44,631 nt of DNA from an uncultured Candidatus Poseidoniales archaeon. GTDB lineage: Archaea; Thermoplasmatota; Poseidoniia; Poseidoniales; Thalassarchaeaceae. This document shows positions 27,786 through 36,001 of this stretch, piece by piece. The stretch's first letter is position 1, and each line of letters begins with the position of its first letter. The notes under the pieces are model-generated. The model had not been told where the DNA came from, ran no database searches, and saw only the letters and a list, made by a program, of their open reading frames with translations. The stretch spans positions 1 through 44,631 of the forward strand of contig CACJKA010000010.1 of NCBI GenBank assembly GCA_902593945.1. Direction: 5' to 3'. The position numbers were made by a program, and so were the translations under genes.

Positions 27786-27863
27786 AACATAATGTGTAAT
27801 GCAATTGCTATTAAACAATATCAGCAAAAAGTTTCGAAAAGGCGTAAAAGATTGTTTTCTTGA

Positions 27864-28988
27864 TTACTCGGTGGATAATGCCTTGATATCAAGTAAGAAT
27901 TCTTGTACGTCCCAATTAATGCCTGTCCATGCAACTCTTTTTCTTGTCTGTTTGTCAAGAATAAATGTCACAGTTGAGTGACCTACTCCATATTCACCTA
28001 GAGATTGGTCGTGAGGATCAACTGTTTCTGAGGAATTTGTATCACTGGTTCCAATTAGTACACAGCCAAGCCAATTACCATCAGGCCTCTCATATCCTTC
28101 ATCACACATACAATGAGCACTTGCACCTGAACCCATAATCCATCCCTTTCCATTACAGTCAACTCCAGGTGAAAGGTGTGAAAGGTTGGAATGACTGGAA
28201 ACCCATGCTAAATGTGTATTGATATCAACATCAATAGAAGAAATATTCTGAGATTCTGAGAGAGACCATGTTTCATTCAAATTATCCCAATAATGCAGCA
28301 ACCAAGAGAAGTTCAGGTTATTGTTGGTAGACCATTCTCCAATATCCCCTTCATTATCAGTTAGATTGTAAGTAATATTTGCATTACTGAATACATAATT
28401 CGCGAAATCATTACCGTCATTGTAACACCTATTATTGGATATCTCACCACGGCAAGGAGTATCTATGACTGTGGAGGTATTATCAGGATAAAGAACTGAA
28501 AATCTATTCGTAGATTCTTCAGGAGGCTGGCTAGCTTCAATATGCTCATTATCAACTACAATATTCCAACTATTCCAGACATTAACTAAAGTAGATGGTC
28601 TTTCTGCTGAAAGATGATCCCACTCATATCCATTTGCCTCTGTCCACTGAGCAAATCTATCCACAGTATCTCGAGCAGGATCGATAGTGATTGACAATAT
28701 TACAACATCATCTGAATATTCGCCAAGATTTTGATGTATCCAAGCTAGATTAGCAGAAATGGCAAGACAAACATCAGGGCATGAAGTATAAATGAAGGCA
28801 ACAACTACTACCTTGTCAGAATAATCTGAAAGTGTAACTGATTCTCCGTCCTGATTCAATAATGTGAAATCAGGGGCATCTGGTGGATTTTTATATTCTG
28901 TACCATACAAATCCAATCCATTATTTGACTGTAAGCAACCAGAAAAAAATAAACATAATGCGACTAAAAGAACTAGTGTTTTTTTCAT
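27864..28988 (-). CDS. SCO1/SenC-like lipoprotein with large Cys-rich insertion
   Basis: 374 residues. Start ATG 28988 follows a GGTGA motif; a GTG lies at 29003. The lipobox FFSGC puts the lipidated Cys at position 18. The thioredoxin-fold SCO core carries the copper/redox pair C70-x3-C74 (TSCPDVC), ILSITIDPARDT and the conserved His337 in GVGHSTVTFILD. SCO proteins usually deliver copper to the CuA site of cytochrome oxidase. Between about residues 150 and 325 there is an insertion of roughly 175 residues. It has six or more cysteines, including an EGF-like stretch (CMCDEGY...GC). The typical family length is near 200 residues. It is downstream of a second SCO gene (11 bp gap) in the same operon. 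Confidence 0.9.
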   Translation of the reverse strand: MKKTLVLLVALCLFFSGCLQSNNGLDLYGTEYKNPPDAPDFTLLNQDGESVTLSDYSDKVVVVAFIYTSCPDVCLAISANLAWIHQNLGEYSDDVVILSITIDPARDTVDRFAQWTEANGYEWDHLSAERPSTLVNVWNSWNIVVDNEHIEASQPPEESTNRFSVLYPDNTSTVIDTPCRGEISNNRCYNDGNDFANYVFSNANITYNLTDNEGDIGEWSTNNNLNFSWLLHYWDNLNETWSLSESQNISSIDVDINTHLAWVSSHSNLSHLSPGVDCNGKGWIMGSGASAHCMCDEGYERPDGNWLGCVLIGTSDTNSSETVDPHDQSLGEYGVGHSTVTFILDKQTRKRVAWTGINWDVQEFLLDIKALSTE

Positions 28989-28999
28989 GGAATCACCAT

Positions 29000-29719
29000 T
29001 CACTCATCTAATAATAACTTAATATCCTCAAGAACAAGTTCTGCATTCCAAGCCGTATCGGCCCACCAAACTCTCTGATTCATCTCCTTATCGACGATTA
29101 TGGTACCAGTTGTATGATCAACCCAATAGCTAAGTGGATGATGCATAGTTTGTACCTGACTAGATTCTTTCTGGGATTCACTACAACCTTCGTTGTCAAC
29201 AGAAACATTAGCTGGTGTATCTGCACATGTATCAAATCCATCTGCTACTCCGTCACCATCTAAGTCTGAGTCATAAGTTGCTAGGCCTACCTCAAAATTC
29301 CTCCAAACAGGTTCTATAACTTCTAATTCACCAGTTAGGTGAGGCCAATCTAATCCTCTAGCATTAGAATAATTATTCAAAACTGATGAATTATCGGTCC
29401 ATGGATCCACCGTCACAGTTAGTATCTGGACCTCTGTACGGTAAAGGTCGCCTAGTAATTGAGCAACATAAGCGAGGTTGGCACTAACTACTGGACAGAC
29501 ATCTGGGCATCTAGTGAAAAGGAATGCCACTACAACTACATCTCCTTCATAATCATAGAAATTAAATTCATTGCCTTCTTCATCTGTTAATGTGAAATCT
29601 TCTGCTGGCATTGAAGGAGAAATATCTTCTCCATAGAAAATATCTACTTCTTCGTTACCTATACAACCAGAAGTGACAAAACATAGAGCCATTAAAATTG
29701 CAAACAAATTTTTCGACAT
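29000..29719 (-). CDS. SCO1/SenC-like lipoprotein with thrombospondin-3-like insertion
   Basis: 239 residues from ATG 29719. Lipobox VTSGC, lipidated Cys19. The SCO copper/redox pair is C71-x3-C75 (TRCPDVC), with VTVDPWTD and the conserved His202 in YWVDHTTGTIIVD. An insertion at about residues 149-182 reads like a thrombospondin type 3 unit (SDLDGDGVADGFDTC, then a second Cys), so it probably binds calcium. It sits at the same position in the fold as the much larger insertion of the neighbouring SCO protein. It is second in the pair; the upstream gene ends 8 bp before it. Confidence 0.9.
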   Translation of the reverse strand: MSKNLFAILMALCFVTSGCIGNEEVDIFYGEDISPSMPAEDFTLTDEEGNEFNFYDYEGDVVVVAFLFTRCPDVCPVVSANLAYVAQLLGDLYRTEVQILTVTVDPWTDNSSVLNNYSNARGLDWPHLTGELEVIEPVWRNFEVGLATYDSDLDGDGVADGFDTCADTPANVSVDNEGCSESQKESSQVQTMHHPLSYWVDHTTGTIIVDKEMNQRVWWADTAWNAELVLEDIKLLLDE

Positions 29720-29727
29720 TGTAACCA

Positions 29728-30279
29728 CTACTCCTCTTCATCTCCAGTAGGCCGACCCTTTTTTACAGTTCGACTGATTGCTACCGCAGCAAAAAGAACT
29801 AGCCCTATCCAAAGGAAAATCATATTTGATTCTGAAGTGTTCAAATCTTCGTTACCGCTATTTCCACTGGGCAATACGAAATTGGGGGTTGTTTCATTGT
29901 GAGTATCTAGAATAATTGTGATATTAACGGTATGCCAAAGTGAACCATTAGAATATACTAATACTTGATAATTACCGGCGGACCAGTTGAGAGGGTCTAA
30001 CCATAATTGGCATTCATCCTCATTCCCTGTACTATTGTACGGTTGAGCAGTACAAGTCCAATTATGAGTCGAATTTTTTGGATTCTCCATCTCAATTGTT
30101 CTTTCTAAGTCCATGACTACATTGTTGAAAATTATACTATCATTTTGTGTTACTTGAGCATCGTCAGGTTGGATTGACCCATTTCTCATGATGAATTGGA
30201 ATGTATTAGCACCGTGTGCATCAACTACTGGATTGATGAATAAAATAATGACGAAAACTACAATTGAAACATTTTTCAT
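29728..30279 (-). CDS. Small exported membrane-anchored protein with predicted N-terminal His (paralogue of 34087-34728)
   Basis: 183 residues from ATG 30279, chosen for a GGTGA motif upstream. A signal peptide ends in VVDA, leaving a mature N-terminus HGAN. The domain that follows (FIMRNGSIQPDDAQVTQNDS, then IIFNNVV, then GNYQVLVYSNGSLWHTVNIT) is beta-rich and resembles a cupredoxin/CopC-like sandwich, but the usual cupredoxin ligand set is not clear. A C-terminal helix at about 150-170 anchors it. It is homologous in order and motifs to the protein at 34087-34728. An N-terminal His can form a copper histidine brace; that role here is an inference. It lies between the LVIVD gene (18 bp) and the SCO gene (8 bp), so it is in the operon. 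Confidence 0.75.
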   Translation of the reverse strand: MKNVSIVVFVIILFINPVVDAHGANTFQFIMRNGSIQPDDAQVTQNDSIIFNNVVMDLERTIEMENPKNSTHNWTCTAQPYNSTGNEDECQLWLDPLNWSAGNYQVLVYSNGSLWHTVNITIILDTHNETTPNFVLPSGNSGNEDLNTSESNMIFLWIGLVLFAAVAISRTVKKGRPTGDEEE

Positions 30280-30297
30280 CGAACTCACCTAATCAAT

Positions 30298-32253
30298 TCA
30301 TTCAGAATCCCATAGTGGTGGATAATCAAATCTTGAATCATAGTCTTCATCAAATTGAACAACATAAACTCCTGTGACCATATCAGAAACGAATACAAAC
30401 CCTCTAGGGTCATATTGTAATCCCCAATTAAATGGAATCATACAAGATGCCCAGCAATCCGCCATATCATACCCCATTTCTTCGGCTGGATTATCAATCC
30501 AAGGTGGACCAGCAGGAAGATAATAGCCAATGGTCTTAGTTTCGGCTAACTCTGAAATTGCTTGGAATCCTCTATCGGGCTCTGGAACTCCATTTTCCCA
30601 TACTATTTCATCCCAAATATCACCATGATCAGTTACCCAAGCACCAGCGTGATAGTGAGTGTAGTACACATGACCAGAGGGGCCAGTATCGCCATTATGT
30701 GGGCTGAAAATATATCCGCCAGGTATCCAATGTTGTGGGTGTGAACCATTTCCTTTCATTCCCTCTCCAGGAAGCTTCCATTTTGAAACTAAGAAAGGTT
30801 CAGCAGGATCAGTAGTGTCAATTGTCCACACATAACCTGTATGATTCTCATTGGAACCATATTCAGGAGCGATGTAGGTATAGTGTCTCCAGTTTACTCC
30901 ATAAACTGGGTCTTCAAATCCAGTTCCACAATTAGATGGCCACTCCTCTACGGGGTCAAACACACTAATTCCTGAGCAAATTAAGTAATCATTTGGAACT
31001 GCATAATGTATGTTGTCATTTCCTTGATTAGAATCTAGCCATTCATCAGCATCCATATTTGCATGACCACCACCTTCTGGGCCATACCATCCATCATCTG
31101 CGGACGGACAACCCATCCAACGACCAACTTCTGGGGGCCAATTAACTCCCAAAGGATCAGCAACTTGAGGAGGTGTACTAACATCTACTAATCTCAAACC
31201 TGCGCCCCAATAAGAAACTGCGAGTAATCTTTGTTGAGTAATAGGGTGTACAAAGTAAACATTGTCATGATTAAAGATTGAACCACCACATGTAGTATAA
31301 GGCTCAGGAGTGTAACCTCCCCAACGAATAATTTCGCGACTAGTATTTTCTTGTTCTTCATTCTGATTAGGAAGCCATGAATCTAAACCTCTAGGGACAT
31401 AGAATACTTGAGTTCCTTTGTAGAATGTACCACTACTACCTTCGACCATTTCTGGATAAGGATCTGCCCCGAAGAGGAATAAATGACAATCTGCTTCATC
31501 CCAAGCATTAGTTGGATCTAAAGCAGGATCCCAATCGCAATAAATCGCTAAGTCCTGATTATGGAAACCTGCAGGAGGATTATTCCATTCTGCAACCTTT
31601 ACTGGACTGGTTTTATCTCCAACATAAATCACATCCATTCGATTTGCCCCACTATTAGCATCATCATCATTTGGAATTGGATCAAGTTCACTATTTGTTA
31701 GTTCATGATTAACTAATACCCAGTTATTATCTTTGGTAACTTTGATATCAATCATTCTAGCTATTTCAGCATAGTAAGTAGAAAGCATTTTGATGTTATT
31801 AGGATCGCTAATGTCAAGAATCTCAAATTGGTTGTAACTTGAAACATAAGCGTAACATCCGCCAGTACCGTCAGCATATATTTCACAATCTTCCATGAAA
31901 TTGCCTTCAATTGTTATTTCAGAGTTATCTCCAGGTGTTGGACCTACATTCTTGTATTCATCAGAGCAAGGTCTTCCTGCAACATTATCTAAGTCGGCAG
32001 GAGGTTTTTCGTTCCCATCGCAATTAAGGTTATGATAATCAATTAGTTTAGCATTAGCGGTAGATAATCTATGAGCTAGTAGATCATTATGTGAATGATT
32101 TTCATCTTCAATTTCTATAACTGGATCTATCCATTCCATGTCAGCGTCGTCCTCAGAGGAATCATCACCAAGCATAGACATACACCCAGATAAGGGAGTA
32201 ATTAGCATTAGAAAAACCATTAGAAACATTGGAAAATTAGAAATCCGTGACAT
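30298..32253 (-). CDS. LVIVD-repeat lipoprotein, large His-rich propeller
   Basis: 651 residues. The lipobox LSGC gives lipidated Cys24. The LVIVD/beta-propeller blades show as FEILDISDPNNIKML, LRLVDVSTPPQVADP and WTIDTTDPAEPFLVSKW. His-rich segments include NHSHNDLLAHR near the N-terminus and HPQHWIPGGYIFSPHN, YYTHYHAGAWVTDHG and LPAG in the C-terminal third. There are several Cys pairs. The function of the family is not established. It is a close paralogue of the adjacent 580-residue protein (shared PGG...FSPHN.D, YHAG.WV.D, TIGY.LP.G and TG.Y.VQ.D), so the pair arose by tandem duplication. The gap between them is 69 bp. Confidence 0.85.
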   Translation of the reverse strand: MSRISNFPMFLMVFLMLITPLSGCMSMLGDDSSEDDADMEWIDPVIEIEDENHSHNDLLAHRLSTANAKLIDYHNLNCDGNEKPPADLDNVAGRPCSDEYKNVGPTPGDNSEITIEGNFMEDCEIYADGTGGCYAYVSSYNQFEILDISDPNNIKMLSTYYAEIARMIDIKVTKDNNWVLVNHELTNSELDPIPNDDDANSGANRMDVIYVGDKTSPVKVAEWNNPPAGFHNQDLAIYCDWDPALDPTNAWDEADCHLFLFGADPYPEMVEGSSGTFYKGTQVFYVPRGLDSWLPNQNEEQENTSREIIRWGGYTPEPYTTCGGSIFNHDNVYFVHPITQQRLLAVSYWGAGLRLVDVSTPPQVADPLGVNWPPEVGRWMGCPSADDGWYGPEGGGHANMDADEWLDSNQGNDNIHYAVPNDYLICSGISVFDPVEEWPSNCGTGFEDPVYGVNWRHYTYIAPEYGSNENHTGYVWTIDTTDPAEPFLVSKWKLPGEGMKGNGSHPQHWIPGGYIFSPHNGDTGPSGHVYYTHYHAGAWVTDHGDIWDEIVWENGVPEPDRGFQAISELAETKTIGYYLPAGPPWIDNPAEEMGYDMADCWASCMIPFNWGLQYDPRGFVFVSDMVTGVYVVQFDEDYDSRFDYPPLWDSE

Positions 32254-32322
32254 CGCAAAACCTCGTACTAATTATTTCACAATAACTTCTACTTGTGAAT
32301 GCTGCGGTTGTAATGTTAGAAA

Positions 32323-34065
32323 TTAACCAACGTGATATGGTTTGTCTATATCTAATTGAACGATATATAATCCTGTGGTAATACATGAAAGATATACGTA
32401 ACCATTATGGTACTCAGCGGCCCAAATAAAGGGTGTCCAGCCAAAATCATAGTACGAGCTTGAGAGAGGGGTTCCATCTTGTCCATGAGGCAGATGATAT
32501 CCAATAGTTGATACAGAGTGTACTTCAGTTCTATTCAGATTTGGATTCTTAGCTTCTAACATTAAAGTCTCAATATCAACAACCCATAACCCTGCATGAT
32601 AACTAGAGAGATATATTCTACCATCCCAATTACCACCGAGACTCTGATCAGGTAAACCTAATGCAGAATTAGTTTCAAAAATCTGCGCATCTGAGTTATG
32701 AGGACTGAAAAGTAACCATTCTTCCCCTCCAGGAATATGATGTTCTTCGGCGAAAGGAATTTCCCAACTATGGATGATTTTTGGCTTGAATGTTACCTGA
32801 CCATTCAACGTTTCATATTCAGTTGTATCAATCAAATAACCCAAACCAGTCCCCACTGTTGTCTCCAACACTTCAGTTGCAAGGAATGTCAGATGCATTT
32901 TGCCTGCTGGATAACCTAGATGAGAGGCGTCAACCATTTCATCCATTGGCTCAGCATAATGAATGTATGAGGCTCTGCCGCCATTTTCATTCCCTGTACA
33001 GCCACAATCAATTTGTCCATCCTCATCAAGATCCGCGAACTCCATCCATTGTCCAACTTCTGGAGCTCGCCAATTACATGTCAACTGAGTGCCTAATGTA
33101 GCCGCACAGCCACCGGCAATGAATGCGTATTCAATTGGTGAATTTTGAGGATGTGGTACATCGCTAACATCAAAAATTCTTAGCCCTGCTTCCCAATATG
33201 CTCCATAGATGTATGTCCTACCATACCTAGGATCTTGTTGGTCTTCACCAGGCCATGTTTGAACTGTCATATCATGTATGTAAATCCATCCGCCAAGAGT
33301 ATTCTGCCAGTTAACTTCAGCTTCACCAACCTTCAAAATACGAGGGCTATCACTTGGCCCATCGAAATTGAGATGTGCTATTGTAATTCCTCCACACGCA
33401 TCACCTTGACCAATGTCACACTGTTCGTAATCTGGATTAGCAACAAAAATATACCATTCATTATCGATCATATGGGTGTACAAGTTATGTGGCCCACTAG
33501 GGTGATCAGCATCATACCATGCATCAACATAAGTTGGATTGTATTTATCTGAAACATCAATTAGAGTAACTGTGACTTGAGCAGGATCGCCCCATTCACC
33601 AACGTTAGGATCAGCATTACCTGGGTCCACTAACTGATTCTGTACAATAACATATTCATCTCCATTATATTGTAGATATTTCACATCTAAAACTTGAGTA
33701 TTTGGATCTACATACACGCCAGTAACCGTTGTATTCTCTGGATTTGTAACATCTACAATATGCATCTCGGACCAACCTGCAATATAGGCATAAGTGCCAC
33801 CATCAGGAGATTCAGCAACCTGAACTTCAGCATTTCCAGGTGCAGTCAATTGATTAAATGAAACAGGCTGAATATTATCAGTATACATGATGTGCTGACT
33901 AGCATTCCTATGGTCATGCCCGTCATCTTGCATAAGTGGATCCATGATTGAAGAGTTACTATTTACTGATTCAGAAGCCTCGTCTGAAAGAAAAATTGCA
34001 GCGATACTAGCCGTAAACAAAAAGAAGATTAGGACTCCTGCTAAAGCAACTCTACGGTTATCCAT
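32323..34065 (-). CDS. LVIVD-repeat protein with N-terminal membrane anchor
   Basis: 580 residues from ATG 34065 (the frame extends to a TTG at 34080). MDNRRVALAGVLIFFLF begins an uncleaved-looking anchor helix instead of a lipobox. Blades: MHIVDVTNPENTTVTGV, VTLIDVSDKYNPTYVDAW, LRIFDVSDVPHPQ and LWVVDIE. His-rich patches occur at DGHDHRNASQHIMY and EEHHIPGGEEWLLFSPHNSD, then SSYHAGLWV. Tandem paralogue of the lipoprotein downstream. Its start codon is 21 bp from the divergent start at 34087, so the two promoters must overlap the opposite coding region or share the gap. Confidence 0.85.
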   Translation of the reverse strand: MDNRRVALAGVLIFFLFTASIAAIFLSDEASESVNSNSSIMDPLMQDDGHDHRNASQHIMYTDNIQPVSFNQLTAPGNAEVQVAESPDGGTYAYIAGWSEMHIVDVTNPENTTVTGVYVDPNTQVLDVKYLQYNGDEYVIVQNQLVDPGNADPNVGEWGDPAQVTVTLIDVSDKYNPTYVDAWYDADHPSGPHNLYTHMIDNEWYIFVANPDYEQCDIGQGDACGGITIAHLNFDGPSDSPRILKVGEAEVNWQNTLGGWIYIHDMTVQTWPGEDQQDPRYGRTYIYGAYWEAGLRIFDVSDVPHPQNSPIEYAFIAGGCAATLGTQLTCNWRAPEVGQWMEFADLDEDGQIDCGCTGNENGGRASYIHYAEPMDEMVDASHLGYPAGKMHLTFLATEVLETTVGTGLGYLIDTTEYETLNGQVTFKPKIIHSWEIPFAEEHHIPGGEEWLLFSPHNSDAQIFETNSALGLPDQSLGGNWDGRIYLSSYHAGLWVVDIETLMLEAKNPNLNRTEVHSVSTIGYHLPHGQDGTPLSSSYYDFGWTPFIWAAEYHNGYVYLSCITTGLYIVQLDIDKPYHVG

Positions 34066-34086
34066 ATAGGCCGGAAGCAACCAGTC

Positions 34087-34728
34087 ATGTTGAAGTCATC
34101 GGAGTGCATGGGATGGACTGTGAGATACCATCGGGCAGTTGTAGTGGGGATATTTTTTGTTCTTCTATTGCCATCAATTACTCATGCTCATGACCAAAAA
34201 GAGTATAATATTCTAATCACTGAAAATGGTTTGCAGCCCCCCTCATTAAATCCTGGGATATTGGTTGAAACTGATACTTTATTTTTCAGGAATGTAGACG
34301 ATAGAGAGAATGTGACTCATAAAATTTTAGTTGATGCAGATCAAGACGGTTTATTTCAAGGAATAGATGATTTTGAAACAAGTTGGATATCAAGTTCTTG
34401 CGAACTTAATGAAACGGGTGAAAAGGTGAACCCTGAATGTGAACAGCAGGCTCTGATTCTATTGGCCCCGTCCAATAGACTATTTCCTGGAAACATTTCA
34501 ATGATTCATCAAATGAAAGAAAATAATGAAACAATAGAAATTAATTTCTATGTCAATTTCGCACCAGATATTCACGAAGTAGATGAAAATCTACCAACGG
34601 GAAATACAGATGGGGAATTACTTGTTGAGAAAAGTAGTAAAGAACAGACTTTAGAACTCATAATATTCATTTCTGTTCTTGGTATATTTTTAGTAGGGAT
34701 TGAATTAATTAAATCAGATGATGAGTAG
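34087..34728 (+). CDS. Small exported membrane-anchored protein with predicted N-terminal His (paralogue of 29728-30279)
   Basis: 213 residues from ATG 34087; ATG 34108 is an alternative that keeps the signal peptide. The signal ends LLPSITHA, leaving a mature N-terminus HDQK, comparable with CopC-type proteins. The domain mirrors the 29728-30279 protein: ENGLQPPSLNPGI, TDTLFFRNVDDRENVTHKI, two cysteines (SSCELN, PEC), PGNISMIHQM, then a NFYVN strand. A C-terminal helix of about 18 residues (LIIFISVLGIFLVGIELI) anchors it. The His, Cys, His and Met order in VTHKI, Cys and MIHQM resembles a blue-copper ligand set, but this is only suggestive. Divergent from the LVIVD/SCO operon. Confidence 0.7.
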   Translation: MLKSSECMGWTVRYHRAVVVGIFFVLLLPSITHAHDQKEYNILITENGLQPPSLNPGILVETDTLFFRNVDDRENVTHKILVDADQDGLFQGIDDFETSWISSSCELNETGEKVNPECEQQALILLAPSNRLFPGNISMIHQMKENNETIEINFYVNFAPDIHEVDENLPTGNTDGELLVEKSSKEQTLELIIFISVLGIFLVGIELIKSDDE

Positions 34729-34778
34729 AATCTTCAACGGTTGAACTCAAGAACCCCTTGCGGTTCCGATAACTCGTA

Positions 34779-34855
34779 GGGCGCTTAGCTCAGCTTGGAA
34801 GAGCACCTGGTTTGCAACCAGGTGGCCGGGGGTTCAAATCCCCCAGCGTCCACCA
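34779..34855 (+). tRNA. tRNA-Ala (anticodon TGC)
   Basis: Acceptor GGGCGCT pairs with AGCGTCC and includes the G3-U70 wobble that marks alanine tRNAs, with A73 and an encoded CCA. The anticodon loop is TTTGCAA (TGC). T arm GGGGG/TTCAAAT/CCCCC. Its 3' end is duplicated at 35964-35994. Confidence 0.97.
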
Positions 34856-34859
34856 TTAA
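34829..34859 (+). repeat. attL-like direct repeat: tRNA-Ala 3' end
   Basis: 31 bp, from the T arm of tRNA-Ala through the CCA and four bases beyond (TTAA). Identical base for base to 35964-35994. Confidence 0.85.
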
Positions 34860-34870
34860 GATATCATTTA

Positions 34871-35878
34871 TTGTTGAACAGAGTATTAATTAAAGAATTG
34901 ATATGGAATAGACATGTGACTTCGGGCGGAGAATGGATAAAATTACTACCCGAAAGACTGGAAAGAGGCTTAAAACACTTGAGAGACGCAGTTAATATCT
35001 TCAAAAAACTACCCAAACATTCCGCCTTGAACGTGCGTAATGCGGGTGAGGCGTTACTGAAGCATATTGTGTATCGAGATTCTAAAGAAATAAAGAAAAA
35101 TCTAACTCTCAAGTCTCTTAGGGAAAAAGCTAGACAACAGAATCTGATTACTGAAGAAATAAATATGAATTTGGAAATCATTGCCAAGGTTTGTAATTAT
35201 AATATGCATGACAATGATGATGCTGACGACTCTACAGATGAAGTAATCAAATTAGCATTGACATTAATGGAAAAATGCTATATCTGGCATCTCGAAAATG
35301 AGGGGATTTTGCCAAATCATAAAGAAAATTTCAACAATTACATTAGACCTGAAGATGCTATACAAAAAGCCATGGAGATTGCCGCTGAAATCTTAAAGAA
35401 TACACGCAGGGAATTCGATGAAGATATGGCTAAAATAGATGAAGAGAGACAAAAAGTGGAGAAGATGTGGAAAAAGGCATTCGAGTATCAGTCGGCGCAT
35501 CCATTTTCACACAAGCAGCCAAGGGAATTCGGAACCACTAAGGGATTGAAGGCAGAATTGATGAGTTTTTTGGTAACTTTAGAAAATGAAGATACAAAAA
35601 ATAGAGTATTTTCAGGATTACGTAAAAGAGCACGTAAGCACTATATCAATGAACTTTGGACACCAAAGATTGGAGATTTAGTGCGTTTTAAAGATAAAAA
35701 TGAGGATTTTAAGGGCGAACTAATTAGAATAAAAAATATATCACAGTCAAACGGACGGAAACTATGGATGGGGCTAGTATCTAACAGAAAAAATAATCAT
35801 TCAGAATGGTTCTCACTATTTGATTTGATAAAAATAACTCCTGATGATTTCAAGGATTATAATCTAGATGATTTTTAA
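34871..35878 (+). CDS. HEPN/DUF4145-like accessory protein, possible defence gene
   Basis: Up to 335 residues from a TTG at 34871, only 15 bp after the tRNA; a GTG at 34916 is a plausible alternative, and no SD decides it. The N-terminal part (about residues 20-150) is helical with the pattern seen in DUF4145/HEPN domains: GEALLKHIVYRD, SLREKARQQNLI, then ICNY-like AKVCNYNMHDNDD and LALTLMEKCYIWHLE. Residues about 165-220 form a charged coiled coil (EEIL... RQKVEKMWKKAFEYQ). The C-terminal 80 residues look beta-rich (IGDLVRFKDKNEDFKGELIRI). HEPN/DUF4145-type proteins often accompany restriction and toxin systems. It is the only gene in the tRNA-flanked element. Confidence 0.55.
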   Translation: MLNRVLIKELIWNRHVTSGGEWIKLLPERLERGLKHLRDAVNIFKKLPKHSALNVRNAGEALLKHIVYRDSKEIKKNLTLKSLREKARQQNLITEEINMNLEIIAKVCNYNMHDNDDADDSTDEVIKLALTLMEKCYIWHLENEGILPNHKENFNNYIRPEDAIQKAMEIAAEILKNTRREFDEDMAKIDEERQKVEKMWKKAFEYQSAHPFSHKQPREFGTTKGLKAELMSFLVTLENEDTKNRVFSGLRKRARKHYINELWTPKIGDLVRFKDKNEDFKGELIRIKNISQSNGRKLWMGLVSNRKNNHSEWFSLFDLIKITPDDFKDYNLDDF

Positions 35879-35963
35879 TATATCAATTATCTGAATCGTT
35901 AAATGAATCATAGTAATAAATCTTGGATAAATACTAATTATGCCGAAATATAGATTTAATGTT

Positions 35964-35994
35964 GGGGTTCAAATCCCCCAGCGTCCACCATTAA
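35964..35994 (+). repeat. attR-like direct repeat: partial tRNA-Ala copy
   Basis: 31 bp identical to 34829-34859. Only the T arm, acceptor 3' strand and CCA are present, so it is not a functional tRNA. The methyltransferase stop codon lies 7 bp beyond it. Confidence 0.9.
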
Positions 35995-36001
35995 TTATAC
36001 C

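Larger units (their letters stand above)
34829..35994. mobile_element. Small tRNA-Ala-integrated element or relic
   Basis: A 31-bp perfect direct repeat of the tRNA-Ala 3' end (T arm, acceptor 3' strand, CCA, TTAA) flanks a 1.1-kb segment. This is the classic footprint of a tRNA-targeting tyrosine recombinase. The segment holds one gene (34871-35878) and no integrase, so it is either a non-autonomous island mobilised in trans or a deleted relic. The restriction-modification genes lie immediately outside the distal repeat. Confidence 0.6.
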
